Source: Rothia aerolata
GTDB taxonomy: Bacteria > Actinomycetota > Actinomycetes > Actinomycetales > Micrococcaceae
Assembly (NCBI RefSeq): GCF_014635585.1
Contig: NZ_BMDC01000003.1
Coordinates: 248,001-312,000 of the forward strand
Reading direction: 5' to 3'
Length of the DNA stretch: 64,000 bases
Below are positions 1-7,978 of this stretch, one piece after another. Position 1 is the first letter of the stretch; each line of letters starts with the position of its first letter. The position numbers were made by a program, and so were the translations under genes. The notes below the pieces were generated by a model. That model made no database searches. It worked only from the letters and a program-made list of their open reading frames with translations, and was not told the DNA's origin.

Positions 1-216
1 AAATATAATCCTTTGTTGTAAAGAGACCTTGCTCAATAGTGGTGCGAGAGAGCTATCGCTGATATCGCTGACAAGTATTTCCTGCGCAGAAAGTAAGGTT
101 TTCTCATAATCTGAAGATTCTGTTGAAACTAGCGTGAAGCCTTCTTTTTCTAGCCGATTCCAATCGGTTGAATCCGGCGAGAGGGCATATATATGGCGTA
201 TTTCTGGTAGTTTTTT
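1..216 (-). pseudogene. Frameshifted continuation of CDP-glycerol glycerophosphotransferase domain (partial, runs off left edge)
   Basis: Reading the minus strand one frame over from the preceding gene gives about 72 stop-free codons to base 1. They contain IRHIYALSPDSTDW, then RLEKEGFTLVST and LLSAQEILVSDIS. This is the expected continuation of the family pattern that begins upstream as DRAHRASDNAEFFYRY (CDP-glycerol:poly-glycerophosphate transferases, teichoic-acid polymerases). The two frames join at an A-tract of seven bases (minus strand, 211-217). Eight A would give EKKLPEIRHIY in one frame. I infer a one-base loss, either a real slipped-strand frameshift or an assembly error. The domain is truncated by the window edge, so total length cannot be judged. 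Confidence 0.7.
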
Positions 217-1736
217 TCCGCGTAACGGTAGAAAAATTCAGCATTATCTGAAGCACGGTGAGCACGATCCATGTAGAACCAAATGGGAGGTTCTTCTCCT
301 GTTATGCCTGATAATCTAATTGTCGATTCTTTCTTTAAGAAATTATTATTAATTTGGAAAATATTTTTTCGAAGATGCCAGAGTTTTTTGCGTAAATTAG
401 TTAAATTATTATTTTTCCTTATAACTTCTTTTGGTTTTTGAATAAAATTTTCTTTAGATTCTGAATGAGGAAGGCGAGGGTTTCCTCTAAAGGGTGCAAC
501 AATCTGGGGGTTATCATCTAATACAACTGGGGTTCCCTGCTGTGCCCAAAATATACGCTCTCGTACAAGTTCTACTCCAAAAAGCGTGTGGCTTACCCAG
601 CGCATATGCTGAGGTTCTTTTTCTGTTGGAAAAGTTTCTAAGGGAAGCATCCCGGTAAAGAAATACGTATGCTTAACTAGTTTTTGCCAGGGCTTCTTAT
701 TGTAGATGATTATTTGGTTATTTAAAGGTGTAGCGACAAAGCCCGTTCCTGCTAGGAGCATCATGCGGCGGTCAAGGCTGAGCGGTGTAAGAGCGTACTC
801 CTGGACTGCTTCTGGCCTGATACTTAGAAGAACCGTACGTATCAATTCGGTGCAACGTAATAATGTATCGGCAGCAACTAGTTGGCTAGGATGAATAACT
901 TGGCGATCAGCCTCTATATACCAGGAGAGCTCATAGAGAAGCACATTTTCTAGCCACCGGGGAACATGCCCTAGTTTTTCTATCGCCAGCTGAATCCACG
1001 GTAGGTAGATTGCTGTGAAGGGTAGAACATATTTATCTGGATTTGCCCATGCGGTCGAAGTAGTTGAGTTAGAAGAGATGACATATCTGTAGGTGGCTTC
1101 AGCGCAGAATCCAACTTTGAAATCGGGGCGTAGCGCAGAAACTTCAATAAGATAACGCGATATGAAGTCAGCATCTTCGGACCAAGAGATCCCCTTAAGG
1201 AAACTAACTTCGGTTGCTTCTAAAAAACGTCTATTAAAGGCAGCTGCTGCTACGGATAGCCCAATCATATGAGGCTTTTCAAGTAAACTAACGACTTGGT
1301 TTCCACCATAGAATCGGTAGCGCAGTGGGTGATTATCCGTAACTTGTCCATTGACTTCACGAACAACGCAAGTGTGAATTAACGGTAACGAAACCGGTGC
1401 GGAGGAAACCATCTTCTCAAGCGCATCAAAATATCCTGGAGCGTATGTGTCATCGGCGTCAAGAAAGCATACCCAGTCAGCAGTAGCGTATGAAATTCCT
1501 ATGTTACGGGCAACGCTCACTCCCGCCGGCAGGTCATGGTTGTTCTCAATAGAAGTAGTTTTTACTACTATCCGCTCGTCCTGCTCAGCGAGCTGTTGAG
1601 CTTTACTTAACGTACGGTCGCATGAATCTACTATTATAAAGACATTTTGCGTGAGTGGGGATAGCGCAGACTTCACGGCCCGAGCGAGAGTATGCTCAGC
1701 TTGATATGCAGGAATAATTACGTCAAAGCTAGTCAC
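150..1736 (-). CDS. Family 2 glycosyltransferase fused to (frameshifted) CDP-glycerol glycerophosphotransferase
   Basis: The N-terminal domain (about residues 3-230) is a GT-A fold family 2 glycosyltransferase. It has a VIIPAYQAEHTL start, a CFLDADDTY metal-binding motif and a SWSEDADF acceptor-side motif. The far C-terminus begins a CDP-glycerol glycerophosphotransferase domain (IWFYMDRAHRASDNAEFF) and then stops early at 150 because of a seven-A tract at 211-217. I chose the GTG at 1736 because AGGAGG lies six bases upstream; an in-frame start at 1781 has no such site and sits deep in the upstream gene. The start overlaps the preceding stop by 8 nt (GTGACTAG), so translation is probably coupled. 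Such fusions build wall teichoic-acid-like polymers at the cytoplasmic membrane. Base composition is much more AT-rich than the window average. Confidence 0.8.
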   Translation of the reverse strand: MTSFDVIIPAYQAEHTLARAVKSALSPLTQNVFIIVDSCDRTLSKAQQLAEQDERIVVKTTSIENNHDLPAGVSVARNIGISYATADWVCFLDADDTYAPGYFDALEKMVSSAPVSLPLIHTCVVREVNGQVTDNHPLRYRFYGGNQVVSLLEKPHMIGLSVAAAAFNRRFLEATEVSFLKGISWSEDADFISRYLIEVSALRPDFKVGFCAEATYRYVISSNSTTSTAWANPDKYVLPFTAIYLPWIQLAIEKLGHVPRWLENVLLYELSWYIEADRQVIHPSQLVAADTLLRCTELIRTVLLSIRPEAVQEYALTPLSLDRRMMLLAGTGFVATPLNNQIIIYNKKPWQKLVKHTYFFTGMLPLETFPTEKEPQHMRWVSHTLFGVELVRERIFWAQQGTPVVLDDNPQIVAPFRGNPRLPHSESKENFIQKPKEVIRKNNNLTNLRKKLWHLRKNIFQINNNFLKKESTIRLSGITGEEPPIWFYMDRAHRASDNAEFFYRYAEKNYQKYAIYMPSRRIQPIGIG

Positions 1737-3201
1737 CCAAAACCTCCTGACGCCACCGAGTGCTAACTTGAGCGAAATCAAAACGGTAGGCGTATTGAGA
1801 TGCTCTGTGGCTTTCTACTATCCAAGTGCGGTTTGTAACCGTTGAATAAATATAGTTAGCAATTTCCTGAGGGGAGTCAAAAAGCCACCGGTCAGTAAAA
1901 ATCTCTTCGATTCCCTCGCGCGGTAGGAAAACCGGAACGGCGCCAGAAGCCATACCTTCTGCTGCTGCAAGATGAAAAGTTTCTCGCTCCGAAAGCGATA
2001 AAATCCAACCGATTTTGGAAAACCATCCCTCAACATTAGCGCCAGGCGATTCAAATACAACATGGGATCTTAAAATATCATCATTTGATACTAAGGAATA
2101 AAGATCTCGGTATGCATCGACCTCAGCTATATTCTGCTGCCATAACCAAGTATGATTCCAAGGATTTTCTCCCCGCAGGTGGAGCGTAAAACGCGTATCT
2201 TTCTTAACAAGTAAACGTAGAATCTCGACTGCTACTTGGGGACGTTTTAGCAGAGGGGTGAATCCCAACATGCCTAAATGAAACTCAGCAGAAGAGGTTT
2301 TTTTCCGATAAAAAGAACCGTGGTTAATTGAATTTCCTATTACTTCAATCTGGCTACTTTCCCAGCCATGACGCGCTAGTAGCTGATTCTTATAAAAGGC
2401 AGATACCGTAAGAACCTTCTCTACGGAATCCATATTGAGGTTATTAATCCATTCAGATTTACTTTCAAACCCGTGGAGTCGTATAAATAATCTTTTATCG
2501 CTTGATAAATGGTGTGAATACCACACTGCATTGCGACCTGCCCATTCACAAAGGATAGTATCTGCCCAAGTAATATCAGATTGGATATTTTCTGGTGGTG
2601 TCGCTGAAGCAAGCGGCCACTCCTGTAATCGTACTTCCACCCCTGGAAGCCTCTGAAACATATGAACCGTGTCTGCAATAAATCTAAAATCATGACTTGA
2701 AATCAGAATCTTCTGGTTTACGCCAGTGAGATTTCGGGACTCCTCAACGAGGTCTTCAAGCGCCTGGACTTGCTTAATCAGACGCACGCGCCCTGACATG
2801 CCTGCTACAAGGTATTCAAGTATAGACCTTGAAGGCTCATCAAGAACCATGACTAAGTCAGCGACAGCGGCAATTCCTTCGAGGTTCCTAAGTGCAGATT
2901 TATAAACAGTGCTGTAGTCTCCAGGAATATCTGGTAAAACCGCTACGAAAGGTATGTTTAAAGTGAAAGATTTTGATAAAAATACATTCGCACTATAACC
3001 AATGCACAAAACCACTCGTGGGCTATACCTATCGATAGAAGAGTTAAGCTCGCTTGTGATCTGTGAGTTAATACCTTTTTGCTTAACTATTTGAAAAGAT
3101 AGAAGGGATTTTTCTAACCTGCCGATTAGCTTTGCTGTAGCGCGGTCAAGAACCTCCTCGTTCTGACCTTTTCCCTTGAACAGAAGAACATCACTGGCCA
3201 T
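1729..3201 (-). CDS. Glycosyltransferase, GT-B fold (GT4-like C-terminus)
   Basis: This is a protein of about 490 residues. The C-terminal third carries a GT4-type nucleotide-sugar site, with SLSERETFHLAAAEGMASGA giving the E-x7-E arrangement, followed by VPVFLPREGIEEIF. The N-terminal half is a Rossmann-like acceptor domain without a recognisable subtype (VVLCIGYSANVFL, VAVLPDIPGDY). No signal peptide or membrane segment is visible, so it should act in the cytoplasm on a lipid-linked glycan. I prefer the ATG at 3201, which follows GAGGAGA by six bases; the ATG at 3222 has no such site. It overlaps the upstream stop by 11 nt and the downstream start by 8 nt, in one transcription unit. Sugar specificity cannot be read from the sequence. 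Confidence 0.8.
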   Translation of the reverse strand: MASDVLLFKGKGQNEEVLDRATAKLIGRLEKSLLSFQIVKQKGINSQITSELNSSIDRYSPRVVLCIGYSANVFLSKSFTLNIPFVAVLPDIPGDYSTVYKSALRNLEGIAAVADLVMVLDEPSRSILEYLVAGMSGRVRLIKQVQALEDLVEESRNLTGVNQKILISSHDFRFIADTVHMFQRLPGVEVRLQEWPLASATPPENIQSDITWADTILCEWAGRNAVWYSHHLSSDKRLFIRLHGFESKSEWINNLNMDSVEKVLTVSAFYKNQLLARHGWESSQIEVIGNSINHGSFYRKKTSSAEFHLGMLGFTPLLKRPQVAVEILRLLVKKDTRFTLHLRGENPWNHTWLWQQNIAEVDAYRDLYSLVSNDDILRSHVVFESPGANVEGWFSKIGWILSLSERETFHLAAAEGMASGAVPVFLPREGIEEIFTDRWLFDSPQEIANYIYSTVTNRTWIVESHRASQYAYRFDFAQVSTRWRQEVLGD

Positions 3202-3841
3202 GAGTAATCTCCTCTGCTTCATAGCGAATCAGCGTTTGAATAAATGGTGAGAAAGGTGGAGAAAATGCATCACGCGAAAATTTATCTATTTCTCGTATAT
3301 TCCCTGGTATAGCCTTGCGTAGCCGTGTCAAAGTACTTGTTATTGAGAAAGAGCGAGGGGCTTCGGAATCAGGGATTGTCGATTCTATCAAAATTGGGGT
3401 TACTAAATTTCGTTGTGCATTCTTAACCATTGCTAAAAGCTCATCAAAAAGATGTTCGCCTCCGGGCTCTAATGTGCCTGCCCAAGCTCCTTGTTCCAGA
3501 GCTGCGGTTTCGACGACAAAAAAACTTGCATCAATTTCTTGAGCTACTGCGTACCCCCATCCAGGCTCAAGCTGAACAAATGAGTTACCTGTATCGCAGA
3601 AGTTCTGGAGCCGTTCACTCACTACTCCGCAAGCATCGGCTTCACGCCACCAGCCAGGGAGTTTGGTCATGTGGCGACCAAAGAGTACTTTTGCTAAGGC
3701 TGAGGAACTTTCAGCTATTTTAGATTCTTCATATGATGTAATTACCCTACCTAAGGGAACAAGTAATGGTTCAGGAGCTACAGGGGTGGGTTTATTTGTG
3801 TTAAACTTGGGAAAGCGAAATTTACTTTTGTTCTCAGGCAT
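3191..3841 (-). CDS. Unrecognised 216-residue protein of the polysaccharide cluster
   Basis: I do not recognise a family. The protein is soluble, with a basic, proline-rich N-terminus (SKFRFPKFNTNKPTPVAPEP), then a mixed alpha/beta region containing GRHMTKLPGWWREADACGVV and VQLEPGWGYAVAQEIDASFF. It has two cysteines and no signal peptide or membrane segment. It is certainly translated in this setting because its ATG overlaps the upstream stop by 8 nt and its own end overlaps the next gene by 11 nt. By position it should assist the surface-polymer glycosyltransferases, for example as a modifying enzyme or an N-terminal partner of the following GT. That role is inference from neighbours only. 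Confidence 0.7.
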   Translation of the reverse strand: MPENKSKFRFPKFNTNKPTPVAPEPLLVPLGRVITSYEESKIAESSSALAKVLFGRHMTKLPGWWREADACGVVSERLQNFCDTGNSFVQLEPGWGYAVAQEIDASFFVVETAALEQGAWAGTLEPGGEHLFDELLAMVKNAQRNLVTPILIESTIPDSEAPRSFSITSTLTRLRKAIPGNIREIDKFSRDAFSPPFSPFIQTLIRYEAEEITHGQ

Positions 3842-4613
3842 CAGTGAGTTCTTTCTCTTGAGTGCTGAAAGAGTCCACTATGTCAGTAAGCTTGCGAGTC
3901 ATTTCTTTATATACCTCGAGAGTGTAGTGGAAAGGCGCCAGTCCCCACTGATGCAGAGGCTCTGCATAGACTGGAAAGTCTGTGAGGTCAAGTATTTGTA
4001 GTCCTAGAGATTGCAAATAAGCGTAGTAACGTGCAAAGAGCTGATTCGCTTCAGAAGCGTTGAGCCCCATGCTTGAAGGAACAGTTTTTCCCTCTCTGGT
4101 GTGTTTAGCCCATGGAACTTTTACAACAACAGTTTTTTCAAAGAGGTCGTTCTGCCTAAGTCGAAAAGCAAATACATCGGCGGCGTGCTTCCAGGTTTTG
4201 AAATGAGGGCTAGTGCCAAACTTCAAGAATTGGCAGTTCTGAACTTCTTCTTCTAACGGGGTTCCAACAATTTCCGCTGTGCGTGTTACTACTTCGTTCC
4301 TGGTAAATCGATAGATACCGTGACGTTCATCGAAGAGGTCAACCAACAGTAAATCAATCTTATTCTTATAGGAGAAAATCTGACTCCAAGCATTGCCTGC
4401 CCAGTCCTCGTGCACCATTCTGTTCTGGAAATTTGATTTAAGACTGAAACCAGCAGGCCAATGTTTGCTCGCATCACGTCCCATCGAAGCCAACGATTGG
4501 CGCGCTTGGTACTTCAGAATAGGAAAGCTCTGACGAGGCAGGAGCTCAAACATGTCCCGTGATACGCAGGAACCGTAGATGAAGGTTTGTGTCGGTGAAT
4601 TGATCAGTTTCGT
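3834..4613 (-). CDS. DUF6270 family protein, probably with a non-ATG start
   Basis: The diagnostic N-terminal motif of DUF6270 proteins, IYGSCVSRDMFEL, is encoded in frame upstream of the first ATG (4553). The real start must therefore lie further out. An in-frame TGA at 4641-4643 limits the choice, and no ATG, GTG or TTG occurs between it and the motif. The best candidates are ACG at 4613, preceded by GGAGAGG at a five-base spacing and giving about 259 residues, or CTG at 4607. The GSC...RD block resembles an SGNH-hydrolase block I, and the family is common in capsule and teichoic-acid loci, where an acyl- or acetyl-transfer role is suspected but not proven. It is the first gene of the four-gene AT-rich cluster. 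Confidence 0.7.
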   Translation of the reverse strand, partial: TKLINSPTQTFIYGSCVSRDMFELLPRQSFPILKYQARQSLASMGRDASKHWPAGFSLKSNFQNRMVHEDWAGNAWSQIFSYKNKIDLLLVDLFDERHGIYRFTRNEVVTRTAEIVGTPLEEEVQNCQFLKFGTSPHFKTWKHAADVFAFRLRQNDLFEKTVVVKVPWAKHTREGKTVPSSMGLNASEANQLFARYYAYLQSLGLQILDLTDFPVYAEPLHQWGLAPFHYTLEVYKEMTRKLTDIVDSFSTQEKELTDA

Positions 4614-4944
4614 TGCCGCCTCTCCAAGTTTAACTTGGTATCAGAACCACTTATCATAGTAGCTGAAACAAGTAGTGTAGAACTACTTGTTGCCGTGTAC
4701 GGTAAGCGGACGAAAAAACTAGTCTTCTCGGATCCCATAAGGGAGTACGTCATTCCTGACGTGGAGGCTTGTTTTCTGCATTGTGTGGGATGATGTCAGC
4801 TAATATCTGGAAGCTTAATTTGTATCCGAGTAGCATGTACGAATGTAAAAGTGTTTGACGCTGTAGGTTTATATAGCTTGAAGCAGGCTATGCAGTATAT
4901 AGATTTACTTTTGAGAATGTAATTTGAAAATGAGGATTTAAATA
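4614..4944. other. AT-rich intergenic region between divergent polysaccharide genes
   Basis: These 331 bases must hold the promoters of the leftward cluster and of the rightward glycosyltransferase. I see no open reading frame of interest, no long hairpin and no convincing -35/-10 pair with good spacing. A TTGACG occurs at about 4855, but nothing resembling TATAAT lies 16-18 bases downstream. The plus-strand gene has a weak AGGA nine bases before its ATG. The composition matches the AT-rich cluster rather than the rest of the window. Confidence 0.5.
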
Positions 4945-6885
4945 ATGAGCAGTAACCGGTTCCGCGAGGTCATTTCCTATCTCCGTCGCGCTATGTGGCA
5001 CTTGCGTGCCGGTGGTACCTCCCAACTCCGGACTTTTAGAACACGCCGAAATATGACTATTGGAGTTGACGCACGTGCCAATATAACTCAGGTTTCTCCT
5101 TTGCTTCGGCTCTTTAAACTAGGAAAAGCTGACTTGCAACTGGATTTCCCTGCAACGAACCCCGATGAAGCCAGCACCCCCGCCTACGGCCACCTCAAAG
5201 TCGCCACCATTCTTGATGACTTCTCAGCCGCCGCCTGGGGCCACGAATTCACCACCGTTCCGGTTACTCCTGGCAACTGGGAAAACGAAATTGCCGGCGG
5301 CATTGACATGCTCTTCGTAGAATCCGCCTGGGCAGGCAATAGCGGGGCCTGGCGCTACAAACTCACCGGCTCCAAAGCCCCCGCCCCCGAACTGCGCGCC
5401 CTGGTGGACTACTGCACAAACCACGGCATTCCCACACTCTTCTGGAACAAAGAAGACCCGCCCCACTTCGAGGATTTCCTGCCCACCGCAGTCCTCTTCG
5501 ACCACGTCTTTACCTCAGACTCCAACAAAATCCCCGACTATAAACAGCGCCTAGGCCACGACCGCGTGCAGGCCCTCGCCTTCGCCGCCCAAACCGCAAT
5601 CCACAACCCCATTCGCCCCCAGCACGGCTGGCACGAACGCGACGTTGCCTTCGCGGGCATGTACTTCGCCCACAAATACCCCGAACGCCGCGAACAGATG
5701 GACCTGCTGCTGGGAGCCGCCCACGCGGCGTCCTCAAAAATGGAGCACGGGTTAGAAATCTTCTCCCGCTTTCTCGGCGACGACCCCAACTACCAATTCC
5801 CCGCCCCCCTCGACACCCGCGTGGTCGGCTCCCTGCCCTACAGCAAAATGCTCACCGCCTACAAGGCATACAAGGTCTTTCTCAACGTCAACTCCGTGGT
5901 TGATTCCCCGAGCATGTGCGCCCGCCGCGTCTTTGAAATTACCGCCAGCGGCACCCCGGTGGTCTCCACCCGCTCCGAGGCAATCCCGCGCTACTTCAGC
6001 CAAGACCAGGTACCCGTAGTCGACACCGAAGCAGACGCTCAGGCAACCCTGCGCGCCCTCGTGCGCTCCCCCGAATACAACTCCCGCACCACCCACCTGG
6101 CCCAGCGCACCATCTGGGCAGAGCACACCTACACCCACCGCGCCGAACAGCTGCTTTCCGCCGCTCACCTGCTGCCCGCGCGTCCTGCAACTGCCCTGCC
6201 CACGGTCTCAGCGCTCGTCTCCACCAACCGCCCCAGCCAGCTCGAGCACGTGCTAAGAACCGTTGCCGGCTTTCGCGGCGTGGAGGTCGAACTCAACCTC
6301 CTCACCCACGGCCACACCGTCAACACCGCCGAGGTGCGGGCTTTCGCCCGCGATCTCGGCCTAGAGCACCTCAACCTGCTTTCCGCCGAGGACGACGTTC
6401 CCCTGGGTGAGTGCCTCAACCGCCTGGTTGCCGCCTCGGCTGGGCAGGTGCTGACCAAGGTCGATGACGATGACCTTTACGGCCCCGAGTACCTGCGCGA
6501 TCTGCTCTACGCAAGGCGCTTTTCAGGTGCTGACCTGGTGGGTAAACAGGCCCACTACATGCACTTTGAATCATCGGGAGCAACTATGGTGCGCAACCCC
6601 GAGCGGGAACACCGCTGGACCCACTTCATTATGGGCCCCACTCTCACAGGCTCCCGTGATGTTTTTGAAGAAACCCCTTTCAGCGCCCTGGGCCGCGGCG
6701 AAGACACCGATTTTCTACAGCGGGTTATTGCCGCTGGCGGGCGTATTTATAGTGCCGACCGGTACAATTTCATGCAGGTTCGCTCAGCTTCAGCGGCTCA
6801 CACCTGGGATATTAGCGACCGCGAGTTGATGGGTGGGGGAGTGATTTCTTTCTATGGAAAGGGCCTGGAGAACGTGATGATTTAG
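4945..6885 (+). CDS. Two-domain glycosyltransferase (CgeB-like GT1 plus GT2-like C-terminus)
   Basis: This is a 646-residue cytoplasmic enzyme. Residues about 90-400 form a CgeB/Glyco_trans_1_2-type domain (LFWNKEDPPHFEDF, DVAFAGMYFAHKYPERR, and the sugar-nucleotide loop CARRVFEITASGTPVVST). Residues about 415-640 resemble a family 2 glycosyltransferase, with LVSTNRPSQLEHVL at the nucleotide end, the acidic metal motif KVDDDDLYGPEYL and a late GRGEDTDFLQRV acid motif. It probably adds two sugars, or recognises and extends one glycan. It is transcribed away from the teichoic-acid-like cluster and ends at a large hairpin. The first ~200 bases are AT-rich like the left cluster; from about base 5150 the codons become strongly GC-rich, which suggests a recombination joint inside the gene. 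Confidence 0.85.
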   Translation: MSSNRFREVISYLRRAMWHLRAGGTSQLRTFRTRRNMTIGVDARANITQVSPLLRLFKLGKADLQLDFPATNPDEASTPAYGHLKVATILDDFSAAAWGHEFTTVPVTPGNWENEIAGGIDMLFVESAWAGNSGAWRYKLTGSKAPAPELRALVDYCTNHGIPTLFWNKEDPPHFEDFLPTAVLFDHVFTSDSNKIPDYKQRLGHDRVQALAFAAQTAIHNPIRPQHGWHERDVAFAGMYFAHKYPERREQMDLLLGAAHAASSKMEHGLEIFSRFLGDDPNYQFPAPLDTRVVGSLPYSKMLTAYKAYKVFLNVNSVVDSPSMCARRVFEITASGTPVVSTRSEAIPRYFSQDQVPVVDTEADAQATLRALVRSPEYNSRTTHLAQRTIWAEHTYTHRAEQLLSAAHLLPARPATALPTVSALVSTNRPSQLEHVLRTVAGFRGVEVELNLLTHGHTVNTAEVRAFARDLGLEHLNLLSAEDDVPLGECLNRLVAASAGQVLTKVDDDDLYGPEYLRDLLYARRFSGADLVGKQAHYMHFESSGATMVRNPEREHRWTHFIMGPTLTGSRDVFEETPFSALGRGEDTDFLQRVIAAGGRIYSADRYNFMQVRSASAAHTWDISDRELMGGGVISFYGKGLENVMI

Positions 6886-6898
6886 GCTCTCTGCTGCT

Positions 6899-6962
6899 GA
6901 GGTACTAGTTGAGCGCCGAGGTACTGGCTTGAAGCTAGTACCTCGGCGCTTTTCTAGTACCT
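6899..6962. repeat. Hairpin repeat, left copy flanking the AbiEi/DUF559 gene
   Basis: The element has an outer stem AGGTACTAG/CTAGTACCT, an internal loop TTGA opposite TTTT, and an inner 17-bp stem starting GCGCCGAGGTACT that closes on a TGA loop. It lies between convergent genes and can serve as a bidirectional terminator. The stop codon of the minus-strand gene (6954-6956) is part of the element. A second copy in inverted orientation lies at 7911-7974, in which the GG/CC pairs of the inner stem are replaced by AA/TT, so pairing is preserved. Confidence 0.8.
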
Positions 6963-7841
6963 AGATGCCCTATACATGCCTTGGCGAACCATAAATGCCA
7001 CCCGCCCAGGATCTTGAACATCGCGCCACTCAACCCGAATAACTGTCCATCCCTCATTCTGAAGGGCGCGCTCGCGTTTACGTTCTGCTAAAACAGAACG
7101 TTCAGCATTGTCGCGGTACTTAACATCGCCATCAAATTCAAGCAACAGCTTGAAACCCTGAATCAAGAAATCAGCCCTAAAGGAGCCAGATGCAGTTTGA
7201 ATCCACTGCTGCTCTACAAAATCTATCCCGGCTTGTATGAGCGCAATTCTGGTTAGAGTCTCGCCGGGAGACTCCGCCAGGGGACTCATGAGCTCAGCTA
7301 CCCGCCTGCATGAACGTGCACCTCTTCCCGTAGCTTCGTTTAGGGCAGCAAAAGCCTGAGCGGGGGTTAGCTGTTTCAAATGCAAGGCACCGTCAGCAAT
7401 GCAGAGAGCATCTGCCAGCGGCAATGATTTTGCGCAGTCAACCACGGTGTGCACTGCTGTGGTGAGCGTAATCCCCAGAATCTCTTGCGTTGCTGGTTGC
7501 TGGCTGTAGTAGTGCTTCTTTGCACCTTTGACCTGCCCCCTGCTGTGGGGGAGTGCCATGATATGTAATTCGCGAGGAACATGTAAAACCGGAAGACCCA
7601 ATGCCAGCGCAGCAGACTCATGCGTAAAAACGTAATTGCACCGCTGGGATAATGCCTTCATCTGAAGCAGGTGTCGCTCTGACGGGTAGAGCCCCTCCCA
7701 GTGTTGCGTTTCAACATAGAGACCTTTTCGCAGCGGGAGCAGACGCTTTTGTTTTACCTCCTTGGCAATGAACTTTTTGCTGTATCCACGGTCTAAAAGA
7801 AGCTGCGTAGATAGTAACGGAATATCTTTCTTGTGATTCAT
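6954..7841 (-). CDS. AbiEi-like antitoxin/DUF559 endonuclease-fold protein
   Basis: The N-terminus looks like the winged-helix domain of AbiEi-type antitoxins (residues about 15-65: LLLDRGYSKKFIAKEVKQKR, LLPLRKGLYVE), followed by the AbiEi-like middle region (HESAALALGLPVLH). The C-terminus is a DUF559/Vsr-like PD-(D/E)xK nuclease fold, with FRADFLIQGFKLLLEFDGDVKY, then ERKRERALQNEGWTVIRVEW. This architecture is common in actinobacteria. Its role, in defence or regulation, is not established. I use the ATG at 7841 (about 295 residues); a TTG at 7859 is also in frame, and neither has a strong ribosome site. No AbiEii toxin gene is adjacent. The gene is alone between two inverted hairpin repeats, which suggests it may be a cassette. 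Confidence 0.75.
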   Translation of the reverse strand: MNHKKDIPLLSTQLLLDRGYSKKFIAKEVKQKRLLPLRKGLYVETQHWEGLYPSERHLLQMKALSQRCNYVFTHESAALALGLPVLHVPRELHIMALPHSRGQVKGAKKHYYSQQPATQEILGITLTTAVHTVVDCAKSLPLADALCIADGALHLKQLTPAQAFAALNEATGRGARSCRRVAELMSPLAESPGETLTRIALIQAGIDFVEQQWIQTASGSFRADFLIQGFKLLLEFDGDVKYRDNAERSVLAERKRERALQNEGWTVIRVEWRDVQDPGRVAFMVRQGMYRASRY

Positions 7842-7910
7842 GCACTCAGCTTGAGGCAATTTATGGCTAAAAGATATAGGTTAATTTTTATGACTGTGGA
7901 TAACTTGCCT

Positions 7911-7974
7911 GAGGTACTAGAAAAGCGCCGAAATACTAGCTTGTAGCTAGTATTTCGGCGCTCAACTAGTACTT
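7911..7974. repeat. Hairpin repeat, right copy (inverted) and likely purL terminator
   Basis: This is the inverted partner of the element at 6899-6962. Its outer stem is near GTACTAG/CTAGTAC, with an internal loop AAAA opposite TCAA and an inner 17-bp stem beginning GCGCCGAAATACTAGCT. Read as its reverse complement, it has the same internal loops (TTGA and TTTT) as the left copy. It begins five bases after the purL stop, so it probably ends the pur operon transcript. It also lies upstream of the AbiEi/DUF559 start. Confidence 0.8.
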
Positions 7975-7978
7975 TGCG

